A DNA stretch of 6,420 bases from positions 1 to 6,420 of the forward strand of contig CAIWVT010000333.1 in assembly GCA_903916135.1 (NCBI GenBank), written 5' to 3'. Within the stretch, counting starts at the first letter, position 1. Each line of letters opens with the position of its first letter. The notes beneath the pieces are model-generated. The model searched no databases and had not been told where the DNA came from. It saw only the letters and a program-made list of their open reading frames with translations. This stretch comes from an uncultured bacterium (lineage in GTDB: Bacteria > Bacteroidota > Bacteroidia > Bacteroidales > CAIWKO01). This document shows positions 1 to 5,847 of the stretch, one piece after another. The position numbers and the translations under genes were made by a program.

Positions 1-10
1 GCTTATATGT

Positions 11-34
11 GGTCGCTGAGTTTTTCAGCAGACC
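11..34. other. GC-containing hairpin near the left edge
   Basis: GGTCGCTGA (11-19) pairs with TCAGC (25-29) and GACC (31-34) around a 5-nt loop, with a single bulged A at 30. This gives nine base pairs and is the strongest inverted repeat I noticed in the left flank. On neither strand is it followed by a run of T, so it is not a standard intrinsic terminator. It could be an end-of-transcript structure for the minus-strand genes or part of a feature that continues beyond the window edge. Confidence 0.35.
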
Positions 35-40
35 CTATCT

Positions 41-124
41 TAGATTGCTTGCATGACGATTTAGATTTTTGAACGGCTTGCATAGACCTTTGAACGCCTC
101 GTATAGACCTTTGAACGCCTTGGA
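41..124. repeat. 21-bp direct repeats, three full units plus a partial one
   Basis: Units occupy 62-82, 83-103 and 104-124, each beginning TAGA and containing TTTGAACG. The second and third share 19 of 21 bases, and the first and third share 17. A shortened copy at 41-53 (TAGATT joined to GCTTGCA) looks like the first unit with an 8-bp internal loss. The period of 21 keeps frame. On the minus strand one frame reads AFKGLYE, AFKGLCK, PFKNLNR, stopping at 40-38. That frame is open only back to a stop at 178-176 and has no ATG, so I do not call a gene. It may be a remnant of a longer coding repeat or a mobile intergenic repeat. Confidence 0.8.
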
Positions 125-195
125 TTTTAATAATAAATTAGGACTTTTATGGTAAAGAAGATACTTGAGATTGTTCTAAAGTGATTAAAATGAAA

Positions 196-251
196 AGCGT
201 AAGAAGTATTCTTTAGGAGCTTATTACGCTGAAGAATACGTTGAAACGTAT
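196..251. other. Cluster of interleaved inverted repeats downstream of the membrane gene
   Basis: Three complementary pairs lie within 56 bases: AGCGTAA (196-202) with TTACGCT (224-230), GTATTCTT (206-213) with AAGAATAC (232-239), and ATACGT (236-241) with ACGTAT (246-251) around the loop TGAA. The first two are interleaved as in an H-type pseudoknot, and the third competes with the second. A local hairpin AAGAA/TTCTT (201-205/209-213) is also possible. On the minus strand this begins 18 nt past the stop of the membrane gene, so it could be a 3' end structure or a weak terminator, although no T-tract follows. Stems are AT-rich and short. Confidence 0.4.
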
Positions 252-269
252 AATTGGTAATTTTCAAGT

Positions 270-896
270 TTAGGTTACTACCCAATAATTCACCATATAT
301 ATAATGGCAATAGCGAAGGAGACAAAAGCACCAAGAAACAAGGCTATGATGCGGATGCTTTTGTTGGAGCTTTGGAGATAAAAGAAAGCACCTATGGCAT
401 TGATTAGAGTAGTGAGTAGAAAGATGGGGATGAGCCATACGTCATGGATTTCATCAAATAATATCAAAATGAAGGTTGGTAGGAAGCCATAAAACCAAAA
501 TAAAATCAAACTTTTGTCGGCTTTGATGAGCCAAAATAAATAGTATAAGGGTTTGAAGCTTTGTTTAACGCTAAATCCGGCAACATAAGCCAAGATGATG
601 GGTAAGAGCATCCACAGACTTGAAAGATAGCTGTGGCTTTTACTAAATGATACCCACGCCATCATCACCGTGAATAAGAAACTAAAACCTAAGGCAGGAA
701 TAGTCCAACGTGGGAAGATTGCCACCCAACTGTAACCGCAGATAAACATCAAACCAAAAATGCCCACTGCCAGGAAAATCCATTGAATAATGCTATTCGT
801 GCCCACAATGGAATCCGATACCAATATCAACACCTGCAGACCAAACGGAATGAGTCCGAAGTAGGAAGTTTTGGATATTGGGTTTTTAGTGGTCAT
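270..896 (-). CDS. Polytopic membrane protein of unknown function
   Basis: A 208-residue very hydrophobic protein with about six or seven predicted membrane helices (roughly residues 14-32, 37-60, 64-82, 92-110, 128-148, 152-174 and 180-201). Short loops between them contain SKSHSY, KQSFKP, IKADKS, FDEIHD and QSSNKS. I do not recognise the family and see no transport or catalytic motif. The start is fixed: the codon directly before the ATG at 896 is TAA, and the next in-frame Met is residue 50. The first codons (ATG ACC ACT AAA) are themselves a copy of the upstream TCATT-type repeat unit. The gene follows the VWA gene after 144 nt and may be read through from it, but it could equally be a separate unit. 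An overlapping minus-strand frame at 438-127 is a shadow. Confidence 0.75.
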   Translation of the reverse strand: MTTKNPISKTSYFGLIPFGLQVLILVSDSIVGTNSIIQWIFLAVGIFGLMFICGYSWVAIFPRWTIPALGFSFLFTVMMAWVSFSKSHSYLSSLWMLLPIILAYVAGFSVKQSFKPLYYLFWLIKADKSLILFWFYGFLPTFILILFDEIHDVWLIPIFLLTTLINAIGAFFYLQSSNKSIRIIALFLGAFVSFAIAIIYMVNYWVVT

Positions 897-1017
897 TTAT
901 TGGTCATTAATTGTCATTGGTCATTAGTGGTCATTAGTTGTCATTAGTAATCATTGAGTCATTTGGTCATTAATAGTCATTTAATCATTAATTGTCATTT
1001 TGTCATTGATTGGCATT
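893..1017. repeat. Degenerate short tandem repeat array, core TCATT
   Basis: Thirteen copies of TCATT start at 893, 904, 914, 921, 931, 941, 951, 959, 967, 977, 985, 995 and 1003, plus one GCATT variant at 1013. Spacing is 7-11 nt, most often 10 or 8. A typical unit is TGGTCATTAG. On the minus strand each unit reads AATGAC, often TAATGAC, so ATG, TGA and TAA overlap repeatedly. The array fills most of the 144-nt gap between the VWA stop and the membrane-protein gene, and its last unit contains that gene's start codon. I see no promoter-like TAnnTTTG within it. It probably arose by slippage and duplication; a role in translation re-initiation is possible but unsupported. Confidence 0.85.
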
Positions 1018-1040
1018 GGCTATTAATGGTCTTTTAATTG

Positions 1041-3128
1041 CTAATAGGATCCGAATCTTTTGCGGAGGAACCATTCTGTTGCAAGGAGAAGCACAATGAG
1101 TATGAACACCCAAAAGAGATTCACGATGTCGTTAAAGCTTTTCTTGGAGTAGGAGATGGATTTGACATCGTCGCGAGCTTTTAGTAAGGTGGGTAATTGA
1201 GAAAGTTGGGATGGATATAGCATTTTGCCGTCGTGTTTGTTGGCAAGGGTGAAGAGCAGCTGATGATCGGCAATGAGATTGAGCGATTCAACATTGACGG
1301 GGATGACGGTGAATAAACCTGCTTTGGTGAGAGGCTTCCCTCCCACTTTCACCTGAGCTTCAAACTTGTATTCGTCAACAGGAAAAACGCCTGCATTGAT
1401 GTGATAGGCATGATTGGTGCGCGAGAATGTGAAAGGGAACTTTTTGTTAGCCGAATTGGTTATGGTGAGTTGCACTTCCGGATCGTTAATCAATTCAAAG
1501 CTTTCGTTATAGACTTCGGCATCGAACTCCACATTTTCATTCTCAAGAAATTTATTCTTCGCATTGATTCTGAATCGTCCTTTGTCAACCTTCACGGATA
1601 AATATTGAATGATTTTGTTGAAGAGTTCGTTGAAAGCATTTTGATTCCCGGTTTGGAGGAAGTTGTTTAATCGCCATTTCCAAATGCCTTCGCCTGCAAT
1701 AAGTCCAAGTTTGGAATCGGAAGCCGTGTTGAACATAATTAAGGGTTTCTGTGTTTGTATGCTTCCAATCTTTTGATAAAAGAGCACGTTTAGCGAATTG
1801 CCCGCATTGTAATCGCCGAAAGGCACGGTCAAAGCAGGGAAATTGGCACTCACCTTTTTCAGCTCGTCCGAAATAGTGAACAAGGCAAAGTCGTTTGCGA
1901 TGGTGGGTGCGCCTTCGTCGAATTTTCCGCCTGCTTGTTTTATCATTAAGGCAGTTTTCAAGGTGTTCAACGTAGCGATGTCGGATGAAGAACCTATGAT
2001 AAACAATACAGGGATTTTCAGTTTGTTGATATTTTGGATCAAACCAAGTTGATTCTTTCCTTTGAACGGAATTTGATGTAGGATAATTAAGTTATAATCA
2101 TCAAGAGGTTTATCAAAATTCTCGGCAATGGCATCGTCCACTTGATAGATTTTATTCATTTCGATGCTTTGTTTCAAAGCGGCAATATCAGGATGGGGTG
2201 CTCCGGAGAGTATCAATATCTTTTCGCGCCCATCAAGGATCTCAACGAAAACATCCTGATAGTTGTTGACATAACTGATTTCGTTCTGCAAAGGTGACAG
2301 ACTGATATGATAATGCTGCATGCCCACTTGCTTAGATTCAAACTGCACTTGTATGGTTTCGATATAGCGAGGGGAGTTGAAATCTATGGTTTTTGTAAAA
2401 AGCGTTTCCTTGTCTTTTGTTACGGTTAAGGTGGCTTTTTGTCCAACACATTTATTGGCTGACACCACTATCTCTAAAGGAAATTGATTGCCCAAATAAC
2501 TTATTCGATTATAGTTCACGTGTGAGACAATGACATCTTTCTGCACATTGGTATCGCCGAGGGCAATGGTATAATAAGGATACTTCATCTGTTCTGCCAA
2601 ATAGACGGGGCTGCTGCCTTTGTTATACAAACCATCGGAAGCAATAATAACCGCACCGATGTTGCGGTTGGCAAATCGAGCATTGAAATCATCAAAAAAC
2701 TGAGAGAAGTCGGTTTGTTTATCGTTGAAATCGCCCATGATGTTGTCACGAATCTTATCGCCAAAGGAGAAGGTGCGCACTTCATAATCCTTTTCAAGCT
2801 CAGCGATGGTTTGCTTCAAATCTGCAGTATATTTATTGCGGATGTCGCTTGAATCTTTGCAAAACATCAAAGACTGCGAGTTGTCTTGTGCCACCACAAT
2901 GATTGGTTTCTCGTTGGTAGTGGTATTCATTCTCACTATGGGCGACAGGAGCAAGAGCGAAATCAGAAAAATACTGAAGGTGCGCAATATTGCTAAGATT
3001 CGAATAGTTAGTTTACTAAACTCATATCGCTTTTCGCGGAAATATAATACGGCTGCATACCCAACTCCAAGCAGTAGGCAGGGAATTGCAAGCCATAGTG
3101 AATATTCTGTACTTATATTAAATGTCAA
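1041..3128 (-). CDS. Large membrane protein with VWA and amidotransferase-like regions
   Basis: A 695-residue inner-membrane protein. Two N-terminal membrane segments (about 10-30 and 44-64) precede a von Willebrand A domain (about 75-190) with an intact metal-ion (MIDAS) site: DNSQS (D82, S84, S86), T139-D140 and ASDG (D165). A beta-rich segment follows (200-298), then an alpha/beta region resembling class I glutamine amidotransferase folds (REKILILSGAPHPDIAALKQSI from 301, with LPFIIG-like strands to about 380). I see no obvious catalytic Cys nucleophile motif there. The GEGIWKWRLNNF motif (479-490) and beta domains (515-610) come next, and the protein ends with a third membrane helix (670-687) and a short cytoplasmic tail, WFLRKRFGSY. 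Most of the protein is therefore probably periplasmic. The start is TTG; no in-frame ATG lies between the upstream stop (3143-3141) and Met67, which is beyond both membrane segments. It is related to BatA/VWA membrane proteins, but the exact function is unknown. Confidence 0.9.
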   Translation of the reverse strand: MTFNISTEYSLWLAIPCLLLGVGYAAVLYFREKRYEFSKLTIRILAILRTFSIFLISLLLLSPIVRMNTTTNEKPIIVVAQDNSQSLMFCKDSSDIRNKYTADLKQTIAELEKDYEVRTFSFGDKIRDNIMGDFNDKQTDFSQFFDDFNARFANRNIGAVIIASDGLYNKGSSPVYLAEQMKYPYYTIALGDTNVQKDVIVSHVNYNRISYLGNQFPLEIVVSANKCVGQKATLTVTKDKETLFTKTIDFNSPRYIETIQVQFESKQVGMQHYHISLSPLQNEISYVNNYQDVFVEILDGREKILILSGAPHPDIAALKQSIEMNKIYQVDDAIAENFDKPLDDYNLIILHQIPFKGKNQLGLIQNINKLKIPVLFIIGSSSDIATLNTLKTALMIKQAGGKFDEGAPTIANDFALFTISDELKKVSANFPALTVPFGDYNAGNSLNVLFYQKIGSIQTQKPLIMFNTASDSKLGLIAGEGIWKWRLNNFLQTGNQNAFNELFNKIIQYLSVKVDKGRFRINAKNKFLENENVEFDAEVYNESFELINDPEVQLTITNSANKKFPFTFSRTNHAYHINAGVFPVDEYKFEAQVKVGGKPLTKAGLFTVIPVNVESLNLIADHQLLFTLANKHDGKMLYPSQLSQLPTLLKARDDVKSISYSKKSFNDIVNLFWVFILIVLLLATEWFLRKRFGSY

Positions 3129-3155
3129 TTTGCTATTTATTTAAAATGTAAACCT

Positions 3156-3189
3156 CAAAATTATTTTAGTTTCCGCCTGTTCCCACAAA
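3156..3189 (-). promoter_or_regulatory. Candidate Bacteroidota-type promoter for the VWA gene
   Basis: Read on the minus strand, TTTG (3189-3186) is followed after 22 nt by TAATTTTG (3163-3156), which fits the Bacteroidota -7 consensus TAnnTTTG with an upstream TTTG/TTG element. Transcription would begin near 3150, leaving a leader of roughly 20 nt before the start at 3128. The upstream element lies inside the last codons of the preceding gene. The spacing is at the long end of the usual range and the motif is short, so this could be chance in AT-rich DNA. It does coincide with the first non-trivial gap (37 nt) in the operon. Confidence 0.4.
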
Positions 3190-3711
3190 GTAATCTTCTT
3201 TGTCATCAAAAAGGACATTGAAGGTGGTTAGGCTACCGTAAATGCGGGTGATATACTGTTGCATGTTCACTTTGTCTTCATCGGTGAGTTTGGGATGACT
3301 GTTGATGTTTTGTTCCAAGACTCTCAAGCGGTCGCGGAGCATCACAATCTTGTGAAAGAAAGCTTCCATAGGGATTTCTTTCGGTTTTAAATCTTTCTTG
3401 CCGGGTTGCATAATGAGGGTTCCGCCTGTCCATTTATCGCCCATGGGAATCACTTCCTGAAAGACGCCATATTTATCTAAGAAATGAATCAACACTTGCT
3501 CGAAGGATTCTAAATCAATTGAAGCGGCAGTGCTTTCGCCACCATTTTCGTTAAAATTGAGCACCACATAATCTTTGTTGGATTTGGAGAATTCCATCTT
3601 CCCTGCTCGAACGAAAATGATTTCGTAATTCGAAATGTTTACTTTACTTACAACGCCTTCGCCATATTTGTCATGGTCAATGCGTGTACCTACTGTTAGT
3701 TCTTTTTCCAT
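3166..3711 (-). CDS. Conserved hypothetical protein with UvrD-tail/Tudor-like N-terminus
   Basis: A 181-residue cytoplasmic protein of unknown function, with no signal peptide or membrane segment. Residues 6-50 (TVGTRIDHDKYGEGVV, then short beta strands EIIFVRAG and MEFSKSN) resemble the small beta-barrel at the C-terminus of UvrD/PcrA helicases, whose signature is roughly G-x-R-V-x-H-x-x-F-G-x-G-x-V. Residues 66-100 are mixed and contain DKWTGGTLIMQPG. Residues 114-136 (IPMEAFFHKIVMLRDRLRVLEQN) and 142-168 look helical and could dimerise. The C-terminus ends in a short glycine-containing tail. It starts 3 nt after the lipoprotein stop, so it is part of the same operon. The Tudor-like call rests on a motif seen by eye. 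In UvrD this domain contacts RNA polymerase, but whether that applies here is speculation. The product seems real because of its tight spacing, length and coherent domain layout. Confidence 0.85.
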   Translation of the reverse strand: MEKELTVGTRIDHDKYGEGVVSKVNISNYEIIFVRAGKMEFSKSNKDYVVLNFNENGGESTAASIDLESFEQVLIHFLDKYGVFQEVIPMGDKWTGGTLIMQPGKKDLKPKEIPMEAFFHKIVMLRDRLRVLEQNINSHPKLTDEDKVNMQQYITRIYGSLTTFNVLFDDKEDYFVGTGGN

Positions 3712-3714
3712 ATA

Positions 3715-4437
3715 TTAAAAAATTTTGTTTACCGTTCCTGAACCGGATATTTCTTTTTTCACTTCGGGAGTGCCCAAATATTCAACATCTCCTGCTCCCG
3801 TAACGGAAACATCCAATTGGGTTATTACATTTACTTTTGCTTTGACACTGCCTTTGGTTTTGAGTTTCATATAATCGAAAAGCATGTCAAAGTTATAAAT
3901 CTCAGCACTGCCTGATGCCGAAATATCAGCAACAGAAGCTGCACCTACAAGTTTCATCGTGGTGTAGCCTTCCATTTCAGCATGAAGTTCGACGCAGTTA
4001 ACATCTAAGGTTAGGTTGCAAGCTCCCGACAAATCTATCGCCAATTTATCTGCATTAATTTTAGAATTTGATTTGATGATGACGGCGCCTGCGGCATCAA
4101 TTTCCTCGATTTTTGCTACCGTAAGATAGATATTAATTCCTTTTGAGGCAGATAGATTTCTTTTATTTTTTATGGTCAACTTGTTGCTCTTTACTTTTGC
4201 AACAATATATTCCTGAAGGTTTTCATCGGTTTCGATGGCGAGCTTCGTTTGTTCGGCTTGGGAGATAAAAACATTGAAGGTACCTTCAAAACTCACTTTG
4301 GTGAAGTCCTTTACTTCTTTATCGGTTTTCACTATCGTGCCATTTCCTTTGATGGGCGCAAAGCTGTTGCAAGAAGCAGCCACTAATGCAATAATCGCAA
4401 TTAGGATAATCTTGTTGAAGTTCGATTTTAGTTTCAT
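3715..4437 (-). CDS. Head-GIN (DUF2807) domain lipoprotein
   Basis: A 240-residue probable envelope lipoprotein. The N-terminus has a basic start (MKLKSNFNK), a hydrophobic segment (residues 10-21) and a lipobox-like LVAASC with Cys23. The -3 residue is Ala, which is acceptable but not ideal, so lipid attachment is likely rather than certain. The mature part, from about residue 34, matches the putative auto-transporter adhesin head-GIN domain (DUF2807). It opens with KEVKDFTKVSFEGTFNVFISQ and continues as repeated short beta strands with a Gly/Ala/Ser-rich turn each (DAAGAVII, DLSGACNL, VGAASVAD, SASGSAEI, VTGAGDVEY, ISGSGTV). This pattern suggests a right-handed beta-solenoid. The biological role of these proteins is poorly defined, and adhesion is only a name-based guess. 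The gene begins 6 nt after the DUF721 stop and ends 3 nt before the next gene, so it belongs to the recF operon despite its envelope location. Confidence 0.9.
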   Translation of the reverse strand: MKLKSNFNKIILIAIIALVAASCNSFAPIKGNGTIVKTDKEVKDFTKVSFEGTFNVFISQAEQTKLAIETDENLQEYIVAKVKSNKLTIKNKRNLSASKGINIYLTVAKIEEIDAAGAVIIKSNSKINADKLAIDLSGACNLTLDVNCVELHAEMEGYTTMKLVGAASVADISASGSAEIYNFDMLFDYMKLKTKGSVKAKVNVITQLDVSVTGAGDVEYLGTPEVKKEISGSGTVNKIF

Positions 4438-4443
4438 AAAGTT

Positions 4444-4731
4444 TTATTTTAAGATAATATCATCAATCACTTGTTGGTCAAATTTGCTGTTGAGTTCTGC
4501 CATTATTTTCGATTTCAACATATACACTTCATTTCTAACGATAGAAGAATCAATTTCGACATACAGCACCTTCTTTTTTATGGAAAGATGCTTGGTGTGC
4601 TTGGCTATCATTTTGCCCACAACCAAACTCCAATTATCAATAAGCTTGTATTGATTAAGTTTGGTTTTGAGTCTATAGACTTCAACAAACTGCTGAATCA
4701 CACTTTTTAGAGGTCGTTCGTCTTGCATCAT
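4444..4731 (-). CDS. DUF721 protein, DciA-like helicase loader
   Basis: A 95-residue basic protein with the DUF721 pattern. A W34-centred motif (IDNWSLVVGKMIAKHT, 31-46) precedes a beta strand, VLYVEIDSSIVRNEV (55-69), and a helix, MLKSKIMAELNSKF (71-84). The family is the KH-like domain of DciA, which in many bacteria lacking DnaC/DnaI recruits or loads the replicative helicase DnaB. The Bacteroidota version is typically just this short domain, as here. The frame opens with two consecutive ATGs (4731 and 4728). I report the first, which directly abuts the recF stop; the second would give a 94-residue product. Lying immediately after recF matches the recF-DUF721 pairing seen in several bacterial phyla and supports a replication role. 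DciA function is inferred from the family, not proven here. Confidence 0.9.
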   Translation of the reverse strand: MMQDERPLKSVIQQFVEVYRLKTKLNQYKLIDNWSLVVGKMIAKHTKHLSIKKKVLYVEIDSSIVRNEVYMLKSKIMAELNSKFDQQVIDDIILK

Positions 4732-5844
4732 TTAAAATTCAATTTCTGTTGCGTTGTTGTCTTCAATAATAAACACTTTTCCGGGCGAATTTATTTTCTT
4801 CATGGTGTTTACGATACGGTCTTTTTGTGTATCGGTGATAAAAACTTGACCAAAATTATGGTCTGTTGCCATCTTAATGATATGCTCCACACGATGGTTG
4901 TCGAGTTTATCAAAAATATCGTCGAACAAAAGTATCGGTTTGAAACCCTTGCAATTTTTGGTATATTCAAACTGCGCCAATTTGATGGCAATGGTGAATG
5001 ATTTCTGTTGCCCTTGTGAACCCAACTTGCGTAAGGGGAATCCATTGATGGCAAAAATTAAATCATCCTTGTGAACTCCCGTTGTGGTATATTGAACTGC
5101 TTTATCTTTTTGCAGACTGTTTGCCAATAACTCTTCAAAGGAATTATCATTCAAATGAGAATCGTATGTGATGGACACTTGCTCTTTGTTGCCACTTATA
5201 GACTGATAGAAACGACTAAAAAATGGTGTAAAATCTTCAATAAAAGATAATCTTTTTGAATGAATTTTGTTTCCAAGAATAATGAGTTGCGAATCCCAAA
5301 TCTCTAAGGCATCCATATCAAAGGTACGATTTTCATAGAAAAGCTTCAGCAGACTGTTGCGTTGATGCAGCACTTTATTATAACTAATGAGATTGTCTAA
5401 ATAAACACGGTCGAATTGGCTGATAAAAATATCAATAAACCTTCGACGTTCTTCGCTGCCTTCATAGATAAGGTTGGAGTCGTGGGGCGAAATCATGACC
5501 AAAGGAAACAATCCAATATGGTCGGCGAGGCGTTCATATTCTTTTTTGTTTATCTTGAACACCTTTCTGAAATTGCGCTTCTGCGTACAAATTAGCGAAT
5601 CGGGAGACTCAAGATTTTTGACAAAAACACCTTGAATCACGAAAAAGTCTTCATCGTGTCGTATATTCTGCGTGTCAATCGGATTGAAATAGCTTTTGCA
5701 AAAAGAAAGATAATGAATGGCATCCAGCAAATTTGTTTTCCCAACCCCATTATCTCCCACAAAGCAGTTAATCTTATCCGATAGATTAAGCTCAATGAGC
5801 GGATAATTCTTGAAATTTGTGAGATGTAGTTTTTGCAGATACAT
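4732..5844 (-). CDS. recF: DNA replication and repair protein RecF
   Basis: RecF is an SMC/ABC-type ATPase that binds DNA at single-strand gaps and, with RecO and RecR, helps load RecA during gap repair and fork recovery in the cytoplasm. At 370 residues it has normal family length. The N-terminus (MYLQKLHLTNFKNY) is the usual RecF opening. Walker A is GDNGVGKT at residues 30-37, followed by NLLDAIHYLSF. The conserved block GVHKDDL precedes the ABC signature LGSQGQQKS at about 274-282. Walker B is ILLFDDIFDKLD starting near residue 304, with both acidic residues intact. It is followed by QVFITDTQ, the expected D-loop to H-loop region. All catalytic motifs are present, so the gene appears functional. 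It begins 3 nt after the DUF5063 stop, and its stop codon abuts the DUF721 start, consistent with co-translation. There is no dnaA or dnaN beside it in the window. Confidence 0.98.
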   Translation of the reverse strand: MYLQKLHLTNFKNYPLIELNLSDKINCFVGDNGVGKTNLLDAIHYLSFCKSYFNPIDTQNIRHDEDFFVIQGVFVKNLESPDSLICTQKRNFRKVFKINKKEYERLADHIGLFPLVMISPHDSNLIYEGSEERRRFIDIFISQFDRVYLDNLISYNKVLHQRNSLLKLFYENRTFDMDALEIWDSQLIILGNKIHSKRLSFIEDFTPFFSRFYQSISGNKEQVSITYDSHLNDNSFEELLANSLQKDKAVQYTTTGVHKDDLIFAINGFPLRKLGSQGQQKSFTIAIKLAQFEYTKNCKGFKPILLFDDIFDKLDNHRVEHIIKMATDHNFGQVFITDTQKDRIVNTMKKINSPGKVFIIEDNNATEIEF

Positions 5845-5847
5845 AGC

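Larger units (their letters stand above)
1..269. other. Gene-free left flank
   Basis: No supportable coding region is present in this stretch downstream of the membrane-protein gene. It holds the edge hairpin, the 21-bp repeats and the interleaved inverted repeats listed separately. The short frames here are broken by frequent stops, and I see no tRNA- or rRNA-like sequence. Confidence 0.6.

Noticed and set aside
11..34. Intrinsic transcription terminator
   Set aside because: The stem is sound, but neither strand carries a following T-run within the window, so I list it only as a hairpin.
41..124. CRISPR array
   Set aside because: The 21-bp units follow one another with no spacers, and no cas-like gene is present.
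127..438. Minus-strand frame of 103 residues overlapping the end of the membrane-protein gene
   Set aside because: It is rich in His, Ser, Tyr and Cys with no domain pattern, and it overlaps the coherent multi-helix frame of 896-270, so it is a shadow.
893..1017. Plasmid or replication-origin iterons
   Set aside because: Units are short, irregularly spaced and degenerate, and no replication initiator gene or DnaA-box-like sequence is nearby.
2806..3144. Plus-strand frame of 112 residues opposite the start of the VWA gene
   Set aside because: It lies antisense to the VWA domain, whose MIDAS residues are intact, and has no recognisable features.
4235..4654. Plus-strand frame of 139 residues spanning the DUF721 and head-GIN genes
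   Set aside because: It is antisense to two well-supported genes and its hydrophobic patches mirror the lipoprotein signal sequence on the other strand.
4723..5074. Overlapping plus- and minus-strand frames within recF
   Set aside because: They are out of frame with RecF, whose signature and Walker B motifs are encoded in this stretch.
4732..5844. RecF-like ATPase as part of a defence system (OLD/SMC-type)
   Set aside because: Length, N-terminus, signature and Walker B all match housekeeping RecF, and no nuclease or partner typical of defence loci is next to it.
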